A stretch of DNA of 64,000 nt. It comes from Perognathus longimembris pacificus (taxonomy: Eukaryota; Chordata; Mammalia; Rodentia; Heteromyidae). The DNA lies in NCBI RefSeq assembly GCF_023159225.1, contig NC_063163.1:109213885-109277884 (forward strand), read 5' to 3'. Position 1 is the stretch's first letter. Each line of letters begins with the position of its first letter. The translations under genes and the position numbers were made by a program. Under the pieces are notes generated by a model, which was not told where the DNA came from, did no database searches, and saw only the letters and a program-made list of their open reading frames with translations. Shown here one piece after another: positions 21,359 to 31,679 of the stretch.

Positions 21359-21568
21359 GGGGCTGGGGATATAGCCTAGTGGCAAGAGCGCTTGCCTCCT
21401 ATACATGAAGCCCTGGGTTCGATTCCCCAGCACCACATATACAGGAAATGGCCAGAAGTGGCGCTGTGACTCACGCGGCAGAGTGCTAGCCTTGAGCAAA
21501 AAGAAGCCAGGGACAGTGCTCAGGCGCTGAGTCCAAGGCCCAGGACTGGCAAAAAAAAAAAAAAAAAA
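21359..21568 (+). repeat. IDL-Geo dimeric SINE, target-site duplication
   Basis: A full dimer with a 20-plus A-tail and the GAGCAAAAAG variant. The duplication aaaactgtatcc at 21347-21358 and 21569-21580 is perfect. Confidence 0.95.
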
Positions 21569-21686
21569 AAAACTGTATCCAAGGATTGAGTGTTGTGTGT
21601 GTGTCCACATCAAAAGTTTGGGAAGATAAAGTGGAACTAACAAAGATGCCTGAGAAGTAGCCTGAAACATGACAGGAAAACCAGGG

Positions 21687-21754
21687 AAGTGTGTGTTCTA
21701 GAAGCTGAAGAAAGGTTTTAAGTGTGTGTTCTAGAAGCTGAAGAAAGAGGTTTT
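21687..21754. repeat. Two-copy tandem duplication, 33-base period
   Basis: The block beginning aagtgtgtgttctagaagct occurs at 21687 and again at 21720, nearly identical, the second with a 2-base insertion. Confidence 0.9.
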
Positions 21755-21849
21755 AGTATAAACTATGAGAACAAGAAAAGAAGAGTGGCAGGGAACACAC
21801 GATGCCTTTTACAAATTGAAGGAAAGGATAAATTTAATAGAAAATGTGA

Positions 21850-22066
21850 GAGAATCATCGGACCAAGGGTGAACTAATGCAGCAGTGAAATGCCCTAGAC
21901 ACTATGTTGAAAATGAACCACACAATTTTTAGGGGAGGGCCGTCAGGAAGGGAAAAACCTGGGAGCAAACAAAGGAAGAGGTGAGACTGTTAAAAAAGAA
22001 ATGTATTCGGTACCTGACTTACATAGCTGTAACCCCTCCATACATCACCTTTACCATAAAAAAGTT
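21850..22066 (+). repeat. Uncharacterised interspersed repeat, family B copy 2
   Basis: Homologous to 16225-16448 in the same order of blocks, ending 'gctgtaacccctccatacatcacctttaccataaaaaag' with an A-rich terminus. No open frame. Family unknown. Confidence 0.6.
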
Positions 22067-24545
22067 TTAAAGGAAAAGGGAGACATGAATGATATTCTCC
22101 TTAGAAATAGGAAGACAGAAAAGAGCAGGGACTCATAGTGGTTTCTGATACCTGCTACATCAGAATCACTTGCCATTTTCATAATAACATGCAGATTCAG
22201 GAATTTATGTTTTTGAAAGCTCCATATATGATTCTAATGAAAAATTACTATGTGCTTCCTTTTTAGAGTAAAACATGAACTAGATTCTCGGATGTGCGAG
22301 GTGCCACCACAGGCTTTTGAGTATGAGGTACATTCAGCATCTGTGGCTCATCAAAGGAGAGGATTACATTACAGACACGCAGAGAAGGCATGGATTGCTT
22401 TGCTTTCAAACTTAATATCCCTTCCTGCCTAACATATTAGAAAGCTCAAATGGATGACATTTATTTTTCCATTTCTCTTGCATACGCTGTGGGGGAAGAA
22501 TTGCAAATTGAAATTTGCAAGGCCTCCCACAGGTTTGCCTCTGTCTCTGAGGTACACTTAGTCAACAAGTAGCAGAAACCATCATTACCTTGCTCATTAT
22601 TCCATTGATGCAGTGATTTTGCCTGTCAAAAAGAATCTACTTTTCTTCTGGTACACTCCCTCCCCACACATCTCTGGTAGGTATAAAACCTACCCTAGGA
22701 TTTCATGTGGAGTGACTAGGTTTCTACTGTAATCCTCTGGAAATTTCGATTGCTCACATGTGTGATGAGCTTTTACTTCAATCTTAGGTTGTGAGTGATC
22801 TTGACTCTATAATGTTAGTCAAAAAGCATTGGAGGTCAACAAAACAGCAATTATGTAGAGGAGCATTAAAACCATAAGAGTTTTAGTTTGTTGAATTGCA
22901 ATTGTATTTGGAAAAAATGGAAGGGATGAAGTAAATTGGTGTACACATTAGAAAATAAGACATATGGAAACCTACTGTTTATTTTGAACTTTCTTATTCT
23001 TAATACTGTCCTTAGTGTTTTATATTTGTCAGGTGATTATGTCTACATAACTCTATAGGTAAGTGCTATTCCCCCAGCCTTGAAAATGAAGACATTAAAG
23101 TTGATTAGACCAAGATAAATACATGGCAAAATGAGGATTTTCATATCAAATGGTGATTCCTATGTTTATATTTGCTGTGCCATTCAAGTTAATTTGCAAT
23201 TCACTGTTACATCTGGAATTATATTATATTATAGATCTTGATTTACAATGTTGTGTGGTGTACCACTCCTGTGTTAGCAAACATATGTGTAGTCAATGCA
23301 TTTATGGCAAAATCATGAGACCCTATCAGAAAAATAAAATAAAAACAGAAGAACTTGGGAGTGACTTAAATGATAGAGTATCTAGCAAGTATAAGGAGCC
23401 CAATACATGACCCACTAAAAAAACAACAAACCCAAAGTAGTAGTAAACTGCTTTTGCTATCTATCACAGCCGCACTATTTTCTTTAAAAATTAATTATGC
23501 CAAGTTTTTTCTCAAAAGAGATGTTTCTAGTGGTCGAAAAATAGTTGAATATAAGAGAGTAAGAGGAAAAAGAGCACTTAATTATATAAAATTGAATTTT
23601 CTTAAGACCGATTCTCCTCCTCATAGTCTACTAAGGATAACACAATCATAAAGCACATAAACATAATTCAATATCACCCATCAGGACTAATATAAATTTC
23701 AATATAGCAAAGTATTAAGTTAACTTCTTTTAGCATGTTTAAATGAAGAATGAGCAAGCCCATTGTAAGCAATCATGCAGAAATATCCACAGATATATTC
23801 AACCATAAAAATATCACTCCAGAAAATGAAAATGAAGCACTTGTCAGGTCCTGATAATTGTAGCACTTAACATACTAGAGAATCAGGCATTCAACTTAGA
23901 TGAATATAAATTATTTATGCCTAACTCAGTTAGAGTTGCCAAACCACAAGCTTCATCTTAAAAACTGTAGTTTCTCAGAATGGGCAAAAGTGTATCAGCT
24001 TCAAAGCTATGCATCTCATAATACTTTCTAACAGACTTCCATGTCTGCAGTTTGCATAAACAACTCTAGAATTATACTCTGAGGTAATTCTGCAGTCTTG
24101 TAGAATTTACTATGAAGTGGCTAGTCATGAAACGTAGCAACTGCTATTTGCTTCAGAGAAGTTCATTGTTCCACATCAAATCATAGAAACAAAGTACCGG
24201 GCTTTTGATAAGTTCAAAATATTTCAAAAATTATAAATCACTTGAGTTCATAGAAATATTTCGATTATCAAAATGTGTATTATGATGTCTTGACTTCCTT
24301 CCTGAGATTATATTCAGCTGCCTGTAATTCCAATAAATCAGGAACAGATTTGGATGAATTGATTCTGAATTTCAGAATCAACAAATAGTCGATGAGTTCC
24401 TTGAAGATGGTCTTTGGGAAGTACATTATGTACTTGCTACCATTGAGATTCCCCAAAAATAATAATCACAGACATACTGCTGTTCAGGCCATATCTTTAT
24501 GGAATCAGTTTCTCAACAAATGAATGTTTTCAGAAATTTCCTTGT
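22067..24545. other. AT-rich intergenic desert
   Basis: 2.5 kb without a recognisable gene or repeat. Short open frames (22250-22432, 23150-23410, 23370-23651) have no recognisable similarity. Confidence 0.5.
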
Positions 24546-24558
24546 CTCATTTTATCTT

Positions 24559-24742
24559 TTTTTTTTTTCTAGTCCTGGGGCTTGGATTCAGGGCCTGAGC
24601 ACTGTCCCTGGCTTCTTTTTTGCTCAAGGCTAGCACTCTACCTCTTGATCCACAGTGCCACTTCCAGCTTTATCTGTTTATGTGATACTGCTAGGTGGTA
24701 CATGCTAGGCAAGCACTCTACTACTAAGTCACATTCCCAGCC
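24559..24742 (-). repeat. IDL-Geo dimeric SINE, perfect target-site duplication
   Basis: A minus-strand dimer, with T-run at 24557-24568 and 'acattcccagccc' at the left-monomer end. The 13-base duplication ctcattttatctt lies at 24546-24558 and 24743-24755. The left monomer has an internal change in its B-box region (gatactgctaggtgg), so it is not the youngest type. Confidence 0.94.
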
Positions 24743-24755
24743 CTCATTTTATCTT

Positions 24756-25465
24756 AAATAGCTAAAACTCTTTGACATGGCCAGCACTGGGCAAAGCGAT
24801 TCATTTTGACAGTTGTATGAAGAATAAAACTGATAGTGCTTAATGGAAGAAGAGGCTTGTAATTCATATCATGTTTTCTCCTGTAAATGTAAATTTCTTC
24901 CTCAGAGACTCACAGGCAATCAATTATATGAAAAAATAACTGAGGTTTCTTGATGAAATGCAAGATCTGAGGTCCAGTTTCTTTGCTCATGTTGGTACTA
25001 TTCTTTTGTCACCAGTTAAGGTTCTGATTCAGCTCTGATATTTCTCTCCATCCATGCCTATGTGTAGTATGAATAGCGACAGTATACTATATCAATTCTG
25101 GAACATGCATGCAGGGTCTTGTTTCTCATTTCAAGTATGAATCGAATGTGTGGAGAGGATTAACCTTTCACCATCCCTGTTATCACCTCTCCCTTAGTCT
25201 GTTTGTCCTGCTATAAGAGACTGCTATGGATTCACAAAGAACAAAAATCTGTTTCTCACAGATGTGAAGGCTAGATGGCCAGCAGAGTTGGTGTTGGCGA
25301 GGACAGACCTTCAGCTCCCAGAATATCCCATGCACCTCTGGAGGAGAGAAACACTGTTCCTCTTAGAGGCGACAAGCAGGAGAACAGTATCATTTTTATA
25401 TGTTTATTTCAGAAAAATGATGATTTTTTTTGAATTTGTAAAACTTAATTTTATTCTTTTGAGTT
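24756..25465. other. Intergenic sequence left of the L1 stack
   Basis: No repeat or gene recognised. Confidence 0.5.
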
Positions 25466-25479
25466 GCAACTCTTACTTT

Positions 25480-27479
25480 ATTTTATTTTATTTTTTTGTT
25501 GTTTTTTTTCTCAAATTTTTATTATCAAACTGACGTACAGAGGGGTTACAGTATCATACGTTGGGCATTGGATACTTTTCTTGTACTGTTTGTTGCCTTG
25601 TCCCTCATGCCCCCCTCCCTCCCTCCCTTTCCCTCCCCCCCCCCAGGTGTTCAGTTCACTTACACCAAACAGTTTTGCAAGTATTGCTTTTGTAGTTATT
25701 TCTCTTTTTTTACCCTGTGTCTCTCGAATTTGGTATTCCCTTTGAATTTCCTACTTCCAATACCAGTAAACATGGTTTCCAATATACTCAGATAAGATTA
25801 CAGAGATAGTGTAGGTACAAACATAGGAAGGTGATACAAAACATCATCAATAATAGAAACTACACATACACATAGGAAGTTGAAAGTAGTTACAACTGTG
25901 ATATATCATTTGTTTCCATAACATGGAGTTCATTTCACTTAGCATCATCTTATGTGTTTCTAAGGGTATAGCTATTGGGCCTTGTGATGCTCTGCTATGG
26001 CTTGCCTAAACCTGTACTAAGTATTCCCAATAAGGGAGGCCATAGAGTCCATGTTTCTTTGGGTCTGGCTCACTTCACTTAGTATAACTTTTTCCAAGTC
26101 CTTCCATTTCCTTACAAATGGAACAATGTCATTCTTTCTGATAGAGGCATAAAATTCCATTGTGTAAATGTACCACATTTTCCTGATCCATTCATCTATG
26201 GAGGGGCATCTGGGTTGGTTCCAGCTTCTCGCTATGACAAATTGAGCTGCGATGAACATTGTTGTGCTGGTGGCATTACTGTGATTTTGTTTGTGGGCTT
26301 TTGGATAGATACCCAACAGTGGGGCTGCTGGGTCATAGGGGAGTTCTATATTGAGCCTTCTGAGGAATCTCCATACTGCTTGCCAGAGTGGCTGAACCAG
26401 TTTACATTCCCACCAACAATGAAGTAGGGTTCCCTTTTGGCCACATCCCCTCCAACAATTGTTATTATTAGTTTTCTTGATATATGACATTCTTGCTGGG
26501 GTGAGATGGAATCTCAATGTTGTTTTGATTTGCATTTCCTTTATGGCCAGTGATGTAGAGCATTTTTTCATATGTCTATTGGCCATTCTCATTTCCTCAT
26601 CAGAGAAGTTTCTTTGTAAGTCTTTAGCCCACTTGATGAGGGGGCTATTGGTTCTTTGCAGTTTTGTTTTGGAAGAAGGTAATTTTTTTAGTTCTGCATA
26701 TATTTTAGAGATGAGGCCTTTGTCTGTTGAAAGTCCGGTAAAGATCTTCTCCCAGTCTGTGGGCTTTCTGTTTATCTTGAGAGCTATGTCCTTTGCCGTG
26801 CAGAAGCTCTGGAGTTTGATGCAGTCCCATTTGTCCAACCTTTCTTTGATTTGTAGCTTTTCAGGGTCTTTGTTAAGGAAGTTCTGTCCTGTGCCAAGGA
26901 GCCCAAGTGTTTCTCCTACTCCTTCCTTTAGTGTCTTCAGGGTGCCTGTTTTGATTTCAAGGTCTTTAATCCATTTGGAATTGATTTTGGTGCAGGGTGA
27001 TATATAAGGATCTAGTTTTAGTTTGTTGCATGTGTTGAGCCAGTTTTGCCAGCACCACTTGTTAAAGAGGCTATCTTTCTTCCATACTATTGTTTTAGCT
27101 CCTTTATCAAAGATTAAGTAGGCATAGTTCTGTGGGTTTAATTCTGGGTCTTCAATTCTGTTCCATTGGTCTTCAGGCCTGTTCCGGTGCCAATACCAAG
27201 CTGTTTTTATTACTATAGCTTTATAATACAGCTTGAAGTTGGGTATTGTAAATCCTCCAGCACTGTTCTTTCTGCTTAGGAGTGTTTTTGCTATTCTAGG
27301 TCTTTTATTGTTCCATATGAATTTCTGGATTGCTTCCTCTATTTCATTAAAGAATGGTGTTGGGATATTAATGGGTATTGCATTGAATTTGTAGATAGCC
27401 TTTGGCAATATTGCCATTTTGATTATATTAATCCTCCCAATCCAGGAGCATAGGAGGTTTTTCCATTTTCTTAGTTCTG
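25480..27479 (-). mobile_element. 5'-truncated L1 retrotransposon (L1-A), about 2.0 kb, with target-site duplication
   Basis: The element lies on the minus strand. Its A-tail is the T-rich start (25480-25510). The 3' UTR follows, including the G-rich polypurine tract (C-rich on plus, 25611-25645), and then the ORF2 C-terminus. The 5' end is cut inside ORF2 at about 27479. A perfect 14-base target-site duplication, gcaactcttacttt, lies at 25466-25479 and 27480-27493. The full open frame of the ORF2 tail suggests a fairly recent insertion. It could not retrotranspose by itself because ORF1, the endonuclease and the reverse-transcriptase core are absent. Confidence 0.96.
26017..27479 (-). pseudogene. 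L1 ORF2 C-terminal fragment (open but truncated)
   Basis: About 488 codons without a stop. The fragment resembles the region of L1 ORF2p after the reverse transcriptase catalytic core: [56 protein letters not shown]. The C-terminal cysteine motif CX3CX7HX4C is intact at residues 343-360 (C-WRG-C, then H and C). The frame ends [12 protein letters not shown]. It lacks the endonuclease and the FADD reverse-transcriptase centre, so it is a dead fragment of an otherwise recent element. The apparent ATG at 27483 lies in the flanking target site and is not the natural start. Confidence 0.95.
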
Positions 27480-27493
27480 GCAACTCTTACTTT

Positions 27494-27778
27494 TTTTTTT
27501 TTCAAATTTTTATTATCAAACTGATGTACAGAGAGGTTACAGTTTCATACGTTAGGCATTGGATACATTTCTTGTACTGTTTGTTACCTTGTCCCTCATG
27601 CCCCCCTCCCTCCCCCCTTTTCCCTCCCCCCCCCAGATGTTCAGTTCACTTACACCAAACAGTTTTGCAAGTATTGCTTTTGTAGTTATTTCTCCCTTTT
27701 TACCCTGTGTCTCTCAAATTTGGTATTCCCTTTGAATTTCCTACTTCCAATACCAGTAAACTGTAATCTTATCTGAGT
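27494..27778 (-). mobile_element. 5'-truncated L1 3' UTR (L1-B) with a small 5' inversion
   Basis: This copy has the same 3' UTR as L1-A (identical order: 'caaatttttattatcaaactg', 'ttggatac.tttcttgtactg', polypurine tract, 'ccaaacagttttgcaagtattgc') and breaks at 'ccagtaaac' (27761). The next 17-18 bases, ctgtaatcttatctgagt (27761-27778), are the reverse complement of L1 sequence that lies 15 bases further 5' in L1-A. That is the signature of twin-priming 5' inversion. Its A-tail abuts the target-site duplication of L1-A. Confidence 0.85.
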
Positions 27779-28679
27779 TTATCGATGATATATTTTAAAT
27801 GTGTTGATTTACAAATAGATCATGTGAAGACAGTTGTAATGCAGTGTGAGATTAAATATTTATTTTTATTGTTCGTGAGCTGTTATGTGATCGTGATGTT
27901 AGAGGCTATAATCACTCAATTATTTTCAGGCCTCCCCAAAGCCCCAGTCCCGTGATTGAAGTTCATTCCTAAGCATTTGAGACAAGGAACTGGAAAGTTC
28001 ACATTTGGGATTGTGGAAATAAGCTCTAGTTTTGACTTTTTTCTCTAACTTGTTAGCTGAGTATGTTGCCTATGTCCGAGGGTCATTCTAGGTAACAATC
28101 TTTGTGCTGTGCCAAATAATTAGGCATGTGTAAGCACTTTGAGAACTACAAAGCTCTAGTCAAATATTAATACTTCTCCCTTTCAGGATCCAGCTAAAAG
28201 AACAATGGCGAAGGAGACTCTGTCTGGTCCCATTCCAACACTCTTATGCAGACATCATCTATAATGGATAACCTGTTGTCTTTAAATCATTAGAAGGATC
28301 GAACACTATAATTATACCTATGACTTGCTGTGAACTCATTTATTACAGCATTTAATCTTGTGTTGTTCAACAGAAGGGATTTAAACTCTTGAGCTCATTT
28401 TCCAAAGTTAATGAAATTGTTCTATGAGAAAAAGAATATCCAGGGTGATGTCTCCTTTAGCCTAGTTCTTTATGTTCTCTAAGTCAAAAGCGTTTTTCTT
28501 GCTAGGTTAGTAGGACTGGCTAAGTGCTAAATCCACAGTGATTTGGTTGGTTAGTATAGATTTAATTTGGCTCCACTGTAGTCTACAAGTTCAAACATAT
28601 GGTATACATTTTGGAATTTATATACACACATCAAATATTAATTAAACATGATTGAAGATATTTTCAGGGTGAGGAAATG

Positions 28680-28860
28680 CACTCTATCAGAGTGCATTAT
28701 GTAAAAGTTGAACTATGTAATTTGAAGGAGGTGGAAAATGAGGGAGAATGATATGGAAGGAGTAGCACTGATCAAGATGCCCTATAATAGCTTGACATGG
28801 AAGTGTAACTTCTTCATATATGTGCTTAATAAGAAAAAAATCATAAAGAAAAAGAAGCAA
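28680..28860 (+). repeat. L1-3'-end-like repeat (family A)
   Basis: 'ggaggtggaaaatgagggagaatgatatggaaggagtagcactgatcaagatgccctataatagcttgacatggaagtgtaac' followed by an A-rich end; alignable by eye with copies at 47935-48080 and 53170-53330 and, inverted, at 12050-12300. Old. Confidence 0.5.
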
Positions 28861-31155
28861 GTTGGGCCACTTAAAAAAATAAAAAATGTTTCCATAAGAT
28901 TAAAATGGGGCTGAAGAATTTCTATCAACTGGTATTTTTACTATATATTTTGTATGTTTGAGTAAATTGAGATACACAACTGTATACATTTTTGGTATGA
29001 TTGCCTACAGCTTTTAAAAAAGAACTTTTAAGACTATGATTTGAACATTCAACTTATAGTCACTGGGCGTGGTAAGTTGTTAGAAGAAGCAATTTTTAAG
29101 ACATTTAAAATGTATTTCTAAGCTGCTGCGATCCAGGACTGTATAGAGTAGAAAGCCCACAGCTTGGTATGGTGCCTTTGGTGCAGAAGTACCCGTTCTG
29201 TGAGGCCTGCCATGACCACAGGGATTGGGTGCGCTCCTGCCTCTTACAAGAGGGCAGCAGGGGTCATATTTCTCCACTCTTATCAGTGCCTTGGAAAATT
29301 TCTCAGGATGACTTATGAGCAGCCTTGGGAGTAAACCTTGAGCAAAGTCCAAATTTTCATTTTTATCCTCTCAGACTCTAGTCTGCTATAATGCAGTCTC
29401 TTAAGGTTTATTCTTCTAATGAAAGCATGCAAAGAATTCCTGGAAATATTTTCATTCTATCCCATCCCTCTCCTGCTTTCAACAGTTTTCTATGACAGAG
29501 GTGATTCTATTTTTGTTTTGTTCTATTATAAACTTTCTGTTTAAGACAGATCACAAAAGAAACACTTTTTCCCCCAAGAGCATATTACTTTCAAAGGCAG
29601 AAATAATTAATTTCTATAAAACCTAAGCACAGAATCTATGGGCTGAGAAGAAAAAAATTAACTTCATTTTTCTTTTTATTTTAGTCTGGGGATTTCTAAA
29701 AATATGGACCTATGGCTGACCTTCTGATTTTAAATAGCATCATTGTTGGTTAGTTATTCAAGTATGTGGGTGGTGGTGTGGGTGGTGGAGTCATATTTTT
29801 ATTGGCGCAAAAACTGACAAAGTCCTAAGATATGTTTAGCACTATATTGCTGCTTATTATTTCTGTGACCTGTGCCTCCCTCAGAACAATAAAGCTGAAA
29901 CCAAAATGGAAAAAATGTCCTCAGTTAATATTGTCAAAACAATCAATTTAACTCCAACTTTATTCAAAATTCAACCTACAGAGTGAACTAGAAGGAAAAA
30001 AGAAATGCCAAAGAAATCAAGAGCATAGAAGTGACACTTTCAGCTTGCTTCAGTGATGTCTCTTCTTGCTTATAATGAAATGGAGTGTCCAATATATTAT
30101 GCCATTTGGACCCTATCTTCCTGCTGAACATTAAGCATTTCTTCTAATGTTCTCAACATCCTAGCTACGTTGGTTTCCTTTGCTTACAGTCAATATGGCA
30201 GGGTCTTCCTCATCTAGCACCCTCACAGGCTATACCCTATAGGTTATCAAATTCCCTGCACTCAGATTTAGTTGATTATATTTCGGTGTCTATTTAGAGA
30301 TCCTGGCATATTCGATGTCATTAAATACAACAGTGTGATAATAAAGACAGTTTCCCTCCACATGACATGACAAAACTCAAAAATGGACTAAGGAATTTGC
30401 AAAGCTAGTATATGTATTTCAGCCTGTGCATTTGAATAAGAAGTGAATGAGAAAGGAAGGAATAAAGGTATGAATGAAGGCACTTACAATAAGAAAAGAG
30501 CATACTGAAGTGAATCTTCACATGGTTTTGAGTTTCATTACTTTGGGTGGTGTTTTTTCCTCACTTCACATCAACCACTCATGGAAATGGTTCTTGAGAC
30601 TCGGACCAATTTTCTTGTACTAGAATTCAAGATATAAAGCTCCAGAGGCTGTGCTTTTAATAAACACACTAGATGATTCTAACATGGGCTATCGTTTGAG
30701 TTCCCGTGATCCATTTATTTGGTTTCTTCCTTTCCTTTCTGGCATACCTCGCTCTCCTATCCAACATGATTCCAGTTCCTTGTTTACCCAGCTTTTGACT
30801 AACTGTTTCATTGCACTAAAAACTCACCTGGCATTAAAGCTTCAACATTCTACCCTTCATCCTTTTTTTGCATCCTCTTGTAAAGTATTGGATCAATGTC
30901 ATCAGCCTAGGCCTATTTTTATACCTCATCTCAGAAGTTGTTTAAGGGATTGTCAGCAGGGAAGATGGAATTTCCTAATAAGTGTAGTTAACAGCTCACC
31001 TGGATTTGATGAAATCTTTCCATACACATCCTTAGTTGTATTTAAATTTTTAATGCAAAGATTCAATTTTTAAGCCTCCTTCTTTTCTGCCACTCTCTGT
31101 CTTTTCTGCTTTGAAAGCGTTATACTAGCACATGACCCTGAAACTCTGCCCACAG
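28861..31155. other. Intergenic sequence with a GC-richer patch
   Basis: Mostly AT-rich. Positions 29115-29345 are clearly GC-richer and contain an 'acaagagggcagc' stretch (29246-29258) that resembles a weak CTCF core. The 140-codon open frame at 30651-31073 (+) has no recognisable domain. Confidence 0.45.
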
Positions 31156-31340
31156 TAATACCATCTTAAGTGCCCACTTCTGCCCTTACTTTCCTAGCTC
31201 ATGGTTACTTTTCACACTCTGCTTAAATGTTTTCTCTGTAGGAATGAAGTTTTTCTCAACCTCCTCAGGTAGACTTAAATACTCTGTCCTTTGATATTTC
31301 ACTAAGATTTCTATTGTAACACTGTATTTATCATTCAACC
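31156..31340 (+). repeat. Probable L2 LINE fragment
   Basis: 'ctcatggttacttttcacactctgcttaaatgttttctctgtagg...tttctcaacctcctcaggtagac...ctgtatttatcattc' follows the order of blocks of the mammalian L2 3' region as I remember it. Diverged, so only tentative. Confidence 0.45.
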
Positions 31341-31462
31341 TGAATACATTTTGAAAACAAAAAAGATGCTAGGGAAAATTACATTGATCCAAATGACTTA
31401 GATTAGAATTGTCCTGAGAAGTTAGAATGTGTGCTTCTTCTTTGAGGGCTCTTACTCATGTG

Positions 31463-31670
31463 TTCTTGATTTTTTATAGTTTTTTTGTTATTTTTTTTCC
31501 AGTCCTGGGCTTGAACTTTGGGCCTGGGCACTGTTCCTGAGCTTCTTTTGCTCTATCACTTGAGCCACAGCATCACATCTGCTTTTTCTGTTTATGTGGT
31601 ATTGGGGAATGGAACCCAGGGCTTCATGCATGCTAGGCAAGCACTCTACCACTAAGCCACATCCCCAGTC
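31463..31670 (-). repeat. IDL-Geo dimeric SINE
   Basis: A minus-strand dimer with a Geo half shortened near 31548 ('gcttcttttgctctatcacttgagccac', lacking the 'aaggctagcactctgcc' block) and a complete left monomer ending 'acatccccagtc'. The flanks share actcatgtg (31454-31462 and 31671-31679). Confidence 0.92.
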
Positions 31671-31679
31671 ACTCATGTG

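Noticed and set aside
21344..21670. Recurring open frames reading 'LGNRTQGLMY.RQALLPLGHIPSP' or 'ALGSIPQHHIYRKWPE'
   Set aside because: These appear at every IDL-Geo copy and are translations of the SINE, not genes.
26459..27007. 182-codon plus-strand frame
   Set aside because: It is antisense to the L1 ORF2 fragment.
30651..31073. 140-codon plus-strand frame in the desert
   Set aside because: No domain, no upstream promoter or splice context, and part of the neighbourhood looks like old L2 sequence. I cannot support a gene.
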